Assembly (NCBI RefSeq): GCF_003614435.1
Contig: NZ_CP025546.1
Span: 5,208,001 to 5,272,000 of the forward strand
DNA from: Mycobacterium paragordonae
GTDB lineage: Bacteria > Actinomycetota > Actinomycetes > Mycobacteriales > Mycobacteriaceae
DNA: 64,000 bases
Reading direction: 5' to 3'
Shown here: positions 56,529 to 64,000 of the stretch, one piece after another
Layout of the letters: every line of letters begins with the position of its first letter
Numbering within the stretch: position 1 is the stretch's first letter
Notes under the pieces: model-generated
What the model was told of the DNA's origin: nothing
The model's input: only the letters and a program-made list of their open reading frames with translations
The model's database searches: none
Translations under genes and position numbers: made by a program

Positions 56529-56825
56529 ATGGCTGTTCTCACCGATGAGCAAATAGACGCCGCACTGCCCGACCTGGACGGCTGGGAGCGCGTTGACGGG
56601 GCGTTGCGCCGCTCCGTCAGATTCCCGGCATTTTTGGCCGGTATCGACGCCGTGCGCCGGGTGGGCGAGCACGCGGAAGCCAAGGACCATCATCCGGATA
56701 TCGATATCCGCTGGCGGACAGTCACTTTTGTGTTGGTGACACACTCCGAGGGCGGCATCACGCAGAAGGACCTCGACATGGCGCGCGACATCGACGGAAT
56801 CGTCGGAGAGGCCTCATCGGCGTAA
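56529..56825 (+). CDS. 4a-hydroxytetrahydrobiopterin dehydratase (pterin carbinolamine dehydratase)
   Basis: A 98-residue PCD/DCoH-fold enzyme with the active-site motif [12 protein letters not shown] (47-58), dehydrating 4a-hydroxy-tetrahydropterin. Such proteins recycle pterin cofactors. A paired aromatic amino-acid hydroxylase is not seen here, so its partner is open. The homologue by position is Rv1159A. Confidence 0.93.
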   Translation: MAVLTDEQIDAALPDLDGWERVDGALRRSVRFPAFLAGIDAVRRVGEHAEAKDHHPDIDIRWRTVTFVLVTHSEGGITQKDLDMARDIDGIVGEASSA

Positions 56826-56867
56826 ACGCCGCCGCGCGGGCCGGCCGTCGGGTTACGCTCGCGCTCG

Positions 56868-58406
56868 ATGAACACGTTGCGGCTGGTGCTCGCGATCATC
56901 CTTGCGGTTGCTGGTACCGCCTGCTCGCACACTGACGCGCCGCCGAGCGGCACACCGACCACGACGACTCATCCGGCCGCACAGTACGAGCCGGGGCCCT
57001 GCCCCTCGGTACCGAACCCGGCGCCCGGACTGGAACGCGCACACTGCGCGACGCTGGTGGTCCCGGAGAATCGCACCAAAGCGGGCGGGCGTTCGCTACG
57101 TCTGGCTGTCGCGGTCATACCGGCCCAGACGCAGCCCCCGGCCGCCGACCCGATCCTGATCATCACCGGGGGCCCCGGCGAGGACGCGATCATGGATCCG
57201 CCGATCGCCGAAAACGTGGGCCTGGACCGCAACCGGGATCTGATCCTGCTTGCCCAGCGGGGCAACCACTCGTCGCAGCCCGTGCTTGCCTGCCCGGAAA
57301 TCGACGGGTTCTTCGCTCGCCGAGTGGGATTGGTGTACGACGCGACCACCACCGGCGATGAGTACGTGCAGGCCGCCAAGACCTGTCACGATCGACTGGC
57401 GGGCGACGCAGACCTCTCGGCTTTCAACTCCACCGAGAGTGCCTACGACCTGATCGATCTGCGCACCGCGTTGCACGTCAATCAGTGGAATGTGTTCTCG
57501 CACTCCTACGGCACGGACCTGGCACTGCTCTATTCGCGGCTTGACCCGGCGGCCATCCGGTCGCTGGTGATGGACGGGATGACACCGCCGTCGCTGGCGA
57601 GTCCGAGTTGGACGTGGGGCAGCGCGCGCGAAGCGTTCGACAACATGATGAGCGCCTGCACCGTCCAACCGGATTGTCAGGCGCGCTATCCCAACCTCGC
57701 CGACACGGTCGTCCGGCTGGTCAACGAACTCGAGGCGCATCCGGTGACCACCACGGTCGACGTCGAAGGTGTCGGTGACACCAAGGTGGTGCTCGACGGG
57801 GGCGCCCTGCTGAACTGGATGGTTCCGATGGGAACCCATTTTCCGGCCGAAATGCCGGCCGGCATCGACGAACTCGCGCACGGCAACCCGAAGCGTATTG
57901 CCCGGCAGTGGGCGATGGCCTGGGCGAACCCCGGCAAGGTCGGGATCATGGGTTGGGGCCTGACTCTCAGCATCTGGTGCAGTGAATGGGTTCCATTCGA
58001 CTCCGTAGACGATCAAAACCGTTCCGCCAGACAGGTTTTCGCCGCGCTTCCCGATTCGGTGCGCGCGCAGGCGCCGCAACTGCCGTTCCTGCGGCAGGCG
58101 TGCGCGGCTTGGAACGTTCCCAAAGCGTCGGAGTGGGTGCGCGGCCTCGGCGAGGGCACTTTCCCGGCACTGGCGCTGTCCGGCAGCTATGACGGTCAGA
58201 CCGGCGCGGCGTCGGGACAGTACGTCGCCCAACATCTTCCGCACGCGATTTCGGTGACCGTCCCGGGCGTGGCGCACGGAATCTACGCCGACCGCTGCGG
58301 AGCGGCCGTCATCGCGTCGTTCTTCGAAACACCCGGGCAACCGGACATCAGCTGCGTGCGGACCACGCAACCGCCACTGTTCGCGGTTGACCCACCGCCG
58401 CCGTGA
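56868..58406 (+). CDS. Exported alpha/beta-hydrolase peptidase (TAP-like), probable lipoprotein
   Basis: A 512-residue secreted hydrolase. The signal sequence ends AVAGTACS with Cys19, a weak lipobox. The catalytic Ser213 lies in VFSHSYGTD, a late catalytic His in PGVAHGIYADRCG, and GGPGED (101-106) is the oxyanion loop. The order resembles tripeptidyl aminopeptidases with a TAP C-terminal domain, related to Hip1/CaeA. It probably cleaves envelope peptides or esters. Its TGA overlaps the next gene's GTG (GTGA). Confidence 0.85.
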   Translation: MNTLRLVLAIILAVAGTACSHTDAPPSGTPTTTTHPAAQYEPGPCPSVPNPAPGLERAHCATLVVPENRTKAGGRSLRLAVAVIPAQTQPPAADPILIITGGPGEDAIMDPPIAENVGLDRNRDLILLAQRGNHSSQPVLACPEIDGFFARRVGLVYDATTTGDEYVQAAKTCHDRLAGDADLSAFNSTESAYDLIDLRTALHVNQWNVFSHSYGTDLALLYSRLDPAAIRSLVMDGMTPPSLASPSWTWGSAREAFDNMMSACTVQPDCQARYPNLADTVVRLVNELEAHPVTTTVDVEGVGDTKVVLDGGALLNWMVPMGTHFPAEMPAGIDELAHGNPKRIARQWAMAWANPGKVGIMGWGLTLSIWCSEWVPFDSVDDQNRSARQVFAALPDSVRAQAPQLPFLRQACAAWNVPKASEWVRGLGEGTFPALALSGSYDGQTGAASGQYVAQHLPHAISVTVPGVAHGIYADRCGAAVIASFFETPGQPDISCVRTTQPPLFAVDPPPP

Positions 58407-59887
58407 CACCGCCGATTTCCCGCCGCAGCCTGCTGAGCGGCACCGTCGCGGGGGCGGCGGCGCTGACACTCTCCTGTTCGCCCAGGCACGACGCCGCTCC
58501 GGCACCCAGCAGGTTTGACGAGCTGGATGCCAAGATCACCGCGGGCATGAAGACGTACGCGGTACCGGGTGCCGCGGTGGCGGTCTGGGCTGGCGGGCAG
58601 GAATATGTGAAGGGTTACGGCGTCACCGACGTCGACCACCCGGTGCCGGTGGACGGCGACACCGTCTTCCGGATCGGCTCCACCACAAAGACTTTCACCG
58701 GCACGACGATCATGCGACTGGTGGATGAGGGCAAGGTGGCGCTGGACGCACCGGTGCGGGAGTATCTGCCCGACTTCGCCGTTGCCGACGAGGTGGTCAG
58801 CGCCGCGGTGACGGTGCGTCAATTGCTCAATCACACGTCGGGGTGGCTGGGTGACGATGTCCAGGACTTCGGCAGTACCGACGACGCGCTGGCCCGCTAC
58901 GTCGGATCGCTAGGCCGGCTGCCACAACTGAACCCGCCCGGCGCCGTGTTCGCCTACAACAACGCCGGGTTGGCGGTCGCCGGCCGCATCATCGAAGTGC
59001 TCACCGCGACGAGCTACGAGGCGGCGGTGCAGAACCTGTTGCTCAACCCCCTGCAGTTGGGTCACACGCACTTCTTCGATGACCAACTGGCGGGCCTCAC
59101 GGTCGCGACACCCCACAATGTGGTCGACGGCAGGGCTGTTGTCGCCAAGGACTTTTGGGCATTTCCTCGCAGCTGCAACCCCACCGGGGGCCTGATGTCC
59201 AGCGCGCGGGACCAGTTGCGCTACGCAAGGTTTCACCTCGGTGACGGCACCGGGCCGGGCGGCGCCCGAGTGCTGAGCCGGCCGGCGCTGCAGGCGATGC
59301 GCTCGAATCCCGGCGCCGGCGGGACACTGCAGGTCGAACTTACCGGCATGGGCGTTGCCTGGATGCTGAGGCCGTCGGCGGAGGACAAAGTCGTCGTGCA
59401 GCACGGCGGCACGTGGAGTGGTCAGCGTTCGGGGTTTTTCATGGTTCCCGAGCGCGACTTCGCGATGACTTTACTGACGAATTCCGAAGGCGGAGCACAG
59501 CTTACCGTCGATCTGTTCGGCGACGACTGGGCGTTGCGCCGATTCGCCGGCATCAGCAACCTGCCGGCCAACACCCAACACCTTTCGGCCGACGACCTCG
59601 CGCCGTATCAGGGACGCTACGTCGCCGAGCTGATCCCTGAATCGGGAACGCTCGAGCGGTCCGTCATCGACTTCGTCGCCGGCGACGGTCGACTCGACGG
59701 CACCGCGGGCACCGGCGAACCGGGCGCGGACACCAGCCCGATGGGCCTCGTCTTTTATCGGCCCGACTATGGCCTGGGCCTGGGCCCGGATCGCAAACCG
59801 GTTGGCACCCGGTCGAATTTCGTGCGGGACCCCGTCGGCAACATCATCTGGTTCCGTAGTCACGGTCGGCTTTTCCGGCGCCAGTAG
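58403..59887 (+). CDS. Tat-exported lipoprotein serine hydrolase of the class C beta-lactamase/DD-peptidase type
   Basis: A 494-residue serine hydrolase. The Tat signal ([12 protein letters not shown]) ends in a lipobox-like TLSC (Cys25). The active site has SxxK as STTK (S93, K96), then YNN (FAYNNAGLA) and HGG (VQHGGTWSG), with Asn in place of Ala in the Y-A-N motif. It probably cleaves D-amino-acid peptides or esters outside the membrane. It is translationally coupled to the peptidase-like gene upstream. Its end overlaps the opposing pimE gene by 44 bp. Confidence 0.87.
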   Translation: MTPPISRRSLLSGTVAGAAALTLSCSPRHDAAPAPSRFDELDAKITAGMKTYAVPGAAVAVWAGGQEYVKGYGVTDVDHPVPVDGDTVFRIGSTTKTFTGTTIMRLVDEGKVALDAPVREYLPDFAVADEVVSAAVTVRQLLNHTSGWLGDDVQDFGSTDDALARYVGSLGRLPQLNPPGAVFAYNNAGLAVAGRIIEVLTATSYEAAVQNLLLNPLQLGHTHFFDDQLAGLTVATPHNVVDGRAVVAKDFWAFPRSCNPTGGLMSSARDQLRYARFHLGDGTGPGGARVLSRPALQAMRSNPGAGGTLQVELTGMGVAWMLRPSAEDKVVVQHGGTWSGQRSGFFMVPERDFAMTLLTNSEGGAQLTVDLFGDDWALRRFAGISNLPANTQHLSADDLAPYQGRYVAELIPESGTLERSVIDFVAGDGRLDGTAGTGEPGADTSPMGLVFYRPDYGLGLGPDRKPVGTRSNFVRDPVGNIIWFRSHGRLFRRQ

Positions 59888-61139
59888 TGCGCCCGCTCAA
59901 CGCGATCCAGCCCATCGTCGCCAGCGCCACGACCACATACACCGACCCCGCCCAGGCCAGATACCACGGCCGGCTGATCACCCAGATGGTCGGCTGCTCG
60001 AAGCTCAGCAGCCACGGCACTCCGATCACGGTAAGCACCAACCAGCCCCAACCGAAGACCTTCGCCGCCACCCGCTCCAGCAGCGGTCCGTGGATCAGCC
60101 AGATCATCAACGGGACCAGCCACACCCAGTGGTGCGTCCAGGAAATGGGTGAGAGCAGCAGGCCGAAGAGTTCGACCACCAGCAGCCTGCCCAGTGCGTC
60201 GGAGTCTTCGAGCGCCCGCCACGCCAGCACGGCGATGACGGCCGTGATCACCAGCGCGGTCAGCACGAGAGGCCCGTATCCGGCGTCGTAGCCGACGATG
60301 CGCGAGATCGCGCCGCGCCAGGATTGATTGAACGAGGTGGCGATGGGCCCCACCCGGTGCGCGTCGCCCAGCAGGTCGGTGAAGTAGTAACGGGCTTGAT
60401 CACCGACCACGAACAGCGACACACCGATGGTGAAGAGAAACACCGCCAACGAGAACAACGCCGCAGACCAGCGGCGGGCGCCCAGCAGGTAGACGCCCGC
60501 GATCGCGGGAGTCAGCTTGACCGCGGCCGCGATCCCCACCAGCATCCCGGACAGCCACCACCTGGTGGTGTAGGCCGCCCACAGCACCGCCAGCACCAGG
60601 AACACGTTGATCTGCCCGTAGTCGAAGTTGCTGCGCAACGGTTCGATCCAGATGGTCACCGCGGTCCACAACATCGCGGCCCGTCGGTCCGCGGCGGTCC
60701 CGATCAGCCACTGGCTGACCCGCACCACGCCATACAGGGCCGCCACGATTGCCACGTGCCACAGGAACGCCAATAGCCCGAAAGGCACAAAGTGCATCGG
60801 GTAGAGCACCACCGCAGCAAACGGCGGGTAGGTGAACGGCAGCGGGAAGTCCGGCGTCTGGTCGGCGTAGACGTAGCTGTACAGGGTGCCCGGATGGTCC
60901 AGGGTCGCGGCCCCGCCGACATAGACGTGCAGGTCGACGAAGTTTGCGCCGTGCGGCGCCAGATAGGTCCAAGCGAAGCGTGCCGCGATGCTGACGATCA
61001 GCAGCGGCAGCGCCAGCGTCTGCAGCAATGCTCGTGGCCGCTGGGTGGGGCGTGCCGCCGCGGCGGCCGAAGTGGTGTCTACCGGACAGACTTTACCGCC
61101 GACCCGACGGGCGACTTCTCCCACGCCGCGCGCGTCCAT
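59844..61139 (-). CDS. pimE: Polyprenol-dependent mannosyltransferase PimE
   Basis: A 431-residue GT-C (GT87) integral membrane enzyme with about ten transmembrane helices that adds an alpha-1,2 mannose to PIM4 to make higher PIMs. The catalytic Asp of the first periplasmic loop is Asp69 in NFVDLHVY. Length equals that remembered for Rv1159. It is transcribed convergently with the serine hydrolase, and its start faces the Ala/Pro-rich secreted genes. Confidence 0.94.
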   Translation of the reverse strand: MDARGVGEVARRVGGKVCPVDTTSAAAAARPTQRPRALLQTLALPLLIVSIAARFAWTYLAPHGANFVDLHVYVGGAATLDHPGTLYSYVYADQTPDFPLPFTYPPFAAVVLYPMHFVPFGLLAFLWHVAIVAALYGVVRVSQWLIGTAADRRAAMLWTAVTIWIEPLRSNFDYGQINVFLVLAVLWAAYTTRWWLSGMLVGIAAAVKLTPAIAGVYLLGARRWSAALFSLAVFLFTIGVSLFVVGDQARYYFTDLLGDAHRVGPIATSFNQSWRGAISRIVGYDAGYGPLVLTALVITAVIAVLAWRALEDSDALGRLLVVELFGLLLSPISWTHHWVWLVPLMIWLIHGPLLERVAAKVFGWGWLVLTVIGVPWLLSFEQPTIWVISRPWYLAWAGSVYVVVALATMGWIALSGRTTGAGKADRDYGTR

Positions 61140-61227
61140 GCCCTTTCATAACGGTGCGAACACGATTCCCAGGTCGGCGGTCACCGCTGCCACTCGTATC
61201 GGTAACGATCCCATAAATGCCACACGT

Positions 61228-61243
61228 GTCACTTGAGTCACTT
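61228..61243. promoter_or_regulatory. Direct repeat GTCACTT-N2-GTCACTT
   Basis: Two identical 7-mers with a 9-bp period lie 56-71 bp before the Ala/Pro-rich gene start, beside the palindrome ACACGTGT (61222-61229). Response regulators such as MtrA bind direct GTCAC-like repeats, so this is a candidate site. The regulator is not established. Confidence 0.35.
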
Positions 61244-61298
61244 CTGTACCAAGCTAGCTTCGGCTTTGGGACCAGTCATCGAACTATCAGGGAGAGTC

Positions 61299-62111
61299 AT
61301 GCCAACCATCTGGACTTACGTCCGAGCCGCCGCCGTCCTGGTCGGCTCGTCCGCCGCCTTACTGACCGGCGGCATCGCCCACGCCGACCCCGCGCCCGCT
61401 CCGGCGGAGACCAACATCCCGCAGCAGCTGATCGCCTCGGCAGCCAACGCCCCGCAGATTCTGCAGAACCTGGCAACGGCCCTCGGCGCTACCCCGCCGG
61501 CGCCACAGGGTGTGCTGCGCTCGCCGGACCCGGCGCCCGCCGCTCCGGGTGGATTGAACCTGCCGTCCGTGCTGCCGGGTGTCACCGCTCCGGCTCCCGC
61601 CACCGCTCCCGGGACGGCGCCGGCGGCTACGCCGTCCATCCCCGGCGTGAACGCCCCGCTCCCCGGCCTCACCGCGCCGGCCGCTCCGGCAGCGCCGGCA
61701 GCAACGGCGCCGGCATCGGTTCCGTCGATTCCGGGAGTGAACGCGCCACTGCCGAGCCTGGCGGCCCCCGCCGCTCCGGCAGCACCCGCCCCGGCGTCGG
61801 TCCCGTCAATCCCCGGTGTGAACGCGCCGCTGCCCGGACTGACCGCCCCGGCCGCTCCGGCCGCACCGGCGCCGGCGTCGCTGCCCATCCCGGGTGTGAC
61901 CACTCCCATCCCGGGCGTGACCGCTCCTGCGGCGCCCGCGGTGCCCGCGACTCCCGCCTCGTCGTTACCGGGTCTGGCCACGGCGATTCCGGGACTCGCC
62001 CAGGCCGCGCTGCCGGCTATCACCTCAGGGATTCCGGGGCTGGCGGGCGCTGGCGCGCCGGGCGCTCCGGCAGCGAGCGGTCCGCAGACCCTGCTCGCCG
62101 CTCTGCCCTGA
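61299..62111 (+). CDS. Secreted Ala/Pro-rich repeat protein (Rv1158c-like)
   Basis: A 270-residue exported protein. The signal peptide ends AHA before DPAPAPAE. A short conserved part (IPQQLIASAANAPQILQNLATALGA) is followed by about 200 residues of SIPGVNAPLPGL(T/A)APAAPAAPA repeats (four clear copies) and IPGV/IPGL motifs. No enzyme motif is seen; it is probably wall-associated. The ATG at 61299 has AGGGAG upstream. It is followed by a second Ala/Pro-rich gene on the same strand. Confidence 0.85.
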   Translation: MPTIWTYVRAAAVLVGSSAALLTGGIAHADPAPAPAETNIPQQLIASAANAPQILQNLATALGATPPAPQGVLRSPDPAPAAPGGLNLPSVLPGVTAPAPATAPGTAPAATPSIPGVNAPLPGLTAPAAPAAPAATAPASVPSIPGVNAPLPSLAAPAAPAAPAPASVPSIPGVNAPLPGLTAPAAPAAPAPASLPIPGVTTPIPGVTAPAAPAVPATPASSLPGLATAIPGLAQAALPAITSGIPGLAGAGAPGAPAASGPQTLLAALP

Positions 62112-62163
62112 GTCCAGTAATCACCGACGGCTGACCTAACAACACAAACCGGGAGTAAACACC

Positions 62164-63282
62164 GTGGCAAGCACTTGGAGTCTGTCCAAAGGTTTGGCCG
62201 CAGTCGTCGTCACTTCGGCTGCCGCGCTCATGATCAGTCCGAGCGCGGCAGCCGACCCGGCGACACCGCCGCCCAACCCCGCTCAACAGCTACCGGGGCT
62301 GCCGGCGTTGACCGAGTTGAGTCCGATAATCCAGCAGGCAGCCGGAAATCCGGCGCAGGCGACCCAGCTTCTGATGGCCGCGGCGCAGGCATTCACCCAC
62401 AATCCGACGGCGCCCAGCGAGGCCAAGAACGTCGCCTCGTCGGTCAATCAGTTCGTCGCCGACCCCGGCGGCTCCCCGCACTTGAGCAGCCAGGTGCCGC
62501 CGGGGGGCACTCCACCCGAGGGCGCCCAGGTGCCGCATGTCCCGCCGCCCGGCGTCGAGCCAGGCACGCTTCCGCACCTGCCGACGGGCGTCGACCCCCA
62601 TCACGCGGCGGGCCCGGCTCCCGAGGGCGACGTCCCCTCCGTGGTCAACCCCCGGCCGGTCGATCCGCCGCCTCCCGGGCCGGAACCCGCACCGCGCGCT
62701 CTGCCCGCGCCGGCACCGGCCGCCGCACCAGCGGCACTACCGGCTCCTGCTCCGGCTCCGGCCGCGGCACCCGCACCTGCCCCGGCGCCCGCCGCCGCAC
62801 CCGCGCCGGCACCTGCTCCCGCGCCCGCTCCGGCTGCGGCACCGGCGGCCGCGACTCCGACTTTCGGTCCTGACGCCCCACCCACCCAGGACTTCATGTA
62901 CCCGTCGATCGGCACGAACTGCCTCGGTGACGGCACGAACGCCCTGGCCACAGCGCTGTCGGTAGCGGGACCGGCTCCCATCCCGACGCCGGGTCCGGGG
63001 GCGGGCCAGACCGCCTACGTGTTCACCGCGGTCGGAACGCCCGGGCCGGCCGATGTCCAGCGCCTGCCCCTGAACGTCACGTGGGTCAACCTCACCACCG
63101 GCAAGTCGGGCAGCGCCACGCTCAAGCCGCGCACCGACATCAACGGGGAAGGCCCGACCACGCTGACCGCGATCGTGGACACCGGCTCGGGCAGCATCAT
63201 GTCGACGATCTTCGGGCAGGTCACCACCAAAGATCGTCAGTGCCAGTTCATGCCCACCATCGGCTCGACGGTGGTGCCTTAG
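62164..63282 (+). CDS. Secreted Ala/Pro-rich protein with C-terminal Cys domain (Rv1157c-like)
   Basis: A 372-residue exported protein. The signal peptide ends AAA before DPATPPP. A helical N-terminal domain follows (LTELSPIIQQAAGNPAQATQ), then a Pro-rich linker with an (AP)n tract at about 178-235. A C-terminal domain of about 130 residues has two Cys (GTNCLGDG; DRQCQFMP). The C-terminal domain looks like a small beta-structured extracellular module of unknown function. The GTG start has GGGAG upstream. Position and length match Rv1157c. Confidence 0.87.
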   Translation: MASTWSLSKGLAAVVVTSAAALMISPSAAADPATPPPNPAQQLPGLPALTELSPIIQQAAGNPAQATQLLMAAAQAFTHNPTAPSEAKNVASSVNQFVADPGGSPHLSSQVPPGGTPPEGAQVPHVPPPGVEPGTLPHLPTGVDPHHAAGPAPEGDVPSVVNPRPVDPPPPGPEPAPRALPAPAPAAAPAALPAPAPAPAAAPAPAPAPAAAPAPAPAPAPAPAAAPAAATPTFGPDAPPTQDFMYPSIGTNCLGDGTNALATALSVAGPAPIPTPGPGAGQTAYVFTAVGTPGPADVQRLPLNVTWVNLTTGKSGSATLKPRTDINGEGPTTLTAIVDTGSGSIMSTIFGQVTTKDRQCQFMPTIGSTVVP

Positions 63283-63305
63283 CGGCTTTGCGCTGCCGCA
63301 CCGGC

Positions 63306-63369
63306 CCGCGAGCGTGCGCGGATGTACATCGACCACGGCGTGGCGCTGTACGGATGCGCACGCTCGCGG
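63306..63369. terminator. Inverted repeat between convergent genes
   Basis: Perfect 14-bp arms CCGCGAGCGTGCGC/GCGCACGCTCGCGG (63306-63319, 63356-63369) with a 36-base loop lie tail-to-tail between the Ala/Pro-rich gene and the DUF1059 gene. There is no T-run. Confidence 0.6.
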
Positions 63370-63378
63370 CGCGCGGCG

Positions 63379-63525
63379 TCAGTACGCCATGAACAAAATC
63401 GCGTCCCGGTCGTAGTCCAGACCGGGGTGAACGCTGGCCAGGTGAGCCTGAGTCAGTTCGACCAACTCATCCTCGTCCTTGCCGACGATGGCTTCCCCGC
63501 ACGGACACGTAATGTGTGTCTTCAC
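63379..63525 (-). CDS. DUF1059 small zinc-ribbon-like protein
   Basis: A 48-residue protein with GTG start that begins MKTHITCPCGEAIVGKDEDE and ends DYDRDAILFMAY. The N-terminal CPCG and HxxxxHPGL pattern fits the DUF1059 family, possibly binding metal. Its GTG overlaps the stop of the helix-hairpin-helix gene (GTGA), so the two are co-translated. Function is unknown. Confidence 0.85.
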   Translation of the reverse strand: MKTHITCPCGEAIVGKDEDELVELTQAHLASVHPGLDYDRDAILFMAY

Positions 63526-64000
63526 GTTGCCGCCTTTCCTTTTGCTTTCCCAGAGGCTTTCCCGGACGCCTTGCCAGATGCTTTCCCAGACGCAGCAGCC
63601 TTCATCTGCTTCTTATACGACCGCACCTGACCCAGCGACTCGGCATCGACGATATCGGCGACCGACATGTGGGTTCCAGCCTTGCCGTAATCCCCCGCCG
63701 CCGCCCGCCAGCCCGTCGGCGTCACGCCGTACTGCTTGCCGAGCAGTGCCAGAAAGATCCGCGCCTTCTGGTCGCCGAACCCGGGCAGCGCCTTGAGCCT
63801 CTTCAGCAGTTCTTGGCCGTCGGGGTCTCCGGCCGTCCACAAAGCGGCCGCGTCCCCGTCGTACCGGTCGACGATGATCTGCGCGAGCGCCTGGATGCGC
63901 TTGGCCATCGACCCCGGAAATCGATGAATGGCAGGCGTTTCCGAACAGAGCGCGGCGAACTTGTCAGGGTCGTAGTCGGCGATCTCGGCGGCGTCGATAC
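63522..64000 (-). CDS. HhH-GPD-type DNA-glycosylase-like protein, Rv1156-like (5' end outside window)
   Basis: The visible 159 residues contain a helix-hairpin-helix segment (LKRLKALPGFGDQKARIFLALLGKQYGV) typical of the HhH-GPD base-excision fold. A catalytic Asp is not evident in the part seen. The C-terminus is a Lys-rich repeat (ASGK units) that may bind DNA nonspecifically. The frame continues past the window edge, so the true start is not visible. Rv1156 (195 aa) is the positional homologue. Confidence 0.8.
   Translation of the reverse strand, partial: IDAAEIADYDPDKFAALCSETPAIHRFPGSMAKRIQALAQIIVDRYDGDAAALWTAGDPDGQELLKRLKALPGFGDQKARIFLALLGKQYGVTPTGWRAAAGDYGKAGTHMSVADIVDAESLGQVRSYKKQMKAAASGKASGKASGKASGKAKGKAAT

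Overview
The window is chromosomal DNA of a Mycobacterium, probably a slow-growing species outside the M. tuberculosis complex. The evidence is very high GC in third codon positions, PE-family proteins, mycothiol synthesis (mshB), mannoside synthesis (pimE, lpqW), F420 synthesis (fbiC) and a TB8.4-type secreted antigen. Gene order is colinear, in inverted orientation, with M. tuberculosis Rv1156-Rv1193 as I remember that map (no search was run). The interest lies where this backbone is interrupted.

Layout. 1-1.8 kb: a partial MFS symporter, a MarR regulator with two visible operators, and a small divergent secreted protein. 1.9-5.0 kb: two alpha/beta hydrolases and fadD36 (Rv1191-Rv1193 block). 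5.1-16.0 kb: an inserted catabolic island. A two-domain CoA-transferase and an aldehyde dehydrogenase are divergent from a P450, two acyl-CoA dehydrogenases, a hot-dog protein, a DUF35 protein, a ChsH1-like hydratase, an Ltp2-like aldolase and a TetR regulator. This is a paralogue of the igr (cholesterol side-chain) operon in which ChsH2 is split into two genes. 16.1-20.4 kb: proline catabolism (pruB, pruA) and its PucR-type regulator pruC.

20.4-28.8 kb: a second replaced segment, where M. tuberculosis has its polyacyltrehalose locus. It carries a DUF4190 protein, the trehalose sulfotransferase stf0, sulfate activation genes cysD-cysNC, a small secreted protein, an HSL-type esterase and a KimA-like potassium transporter with a C-terminal OB-fold. 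28.9-40.4 kb: dapC-fdxC, padR-fadH, TB8.4, a DinB-like enzyme, fbiC, a PE protein, an Rv1171-like membrane protein, a 35-residue small protein, mshB and a TetR regulator. 40.5-44.1 kb: two large PE proteins built from a shared repeated domain. 44.3-54.8 kb: lpqW, typA and narGHJI. 55.0-59.9 kb: a membrane diguanylate cyclase, mutT2, a pterin dehydratase, and a lipoprotein peptidase/serine hydrolase pair. 59.8-64.0 kb: pimE, two Ala/Pro-rich secreted proteins, a DUF1059 protein and a partial helix-hairpin-helix protein.

Functional links. P450, aldehyde dehydrogenase, CoA-transferase, dehydrogenase, hydratase and aldolase form a plausible complete route for oxidising, activating and shortening a branched, steroid-like side chain. 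Stf0 uses PAPS, whose synthesis is encoded directly downstream. PimE and LpqW both act in PIM/LAM synthesis. No rRNA, tRNA, CRISPR array, insertion sequence or prophage was seen. After start-site correction no stretch longer than about 300 bases lacks a gene.
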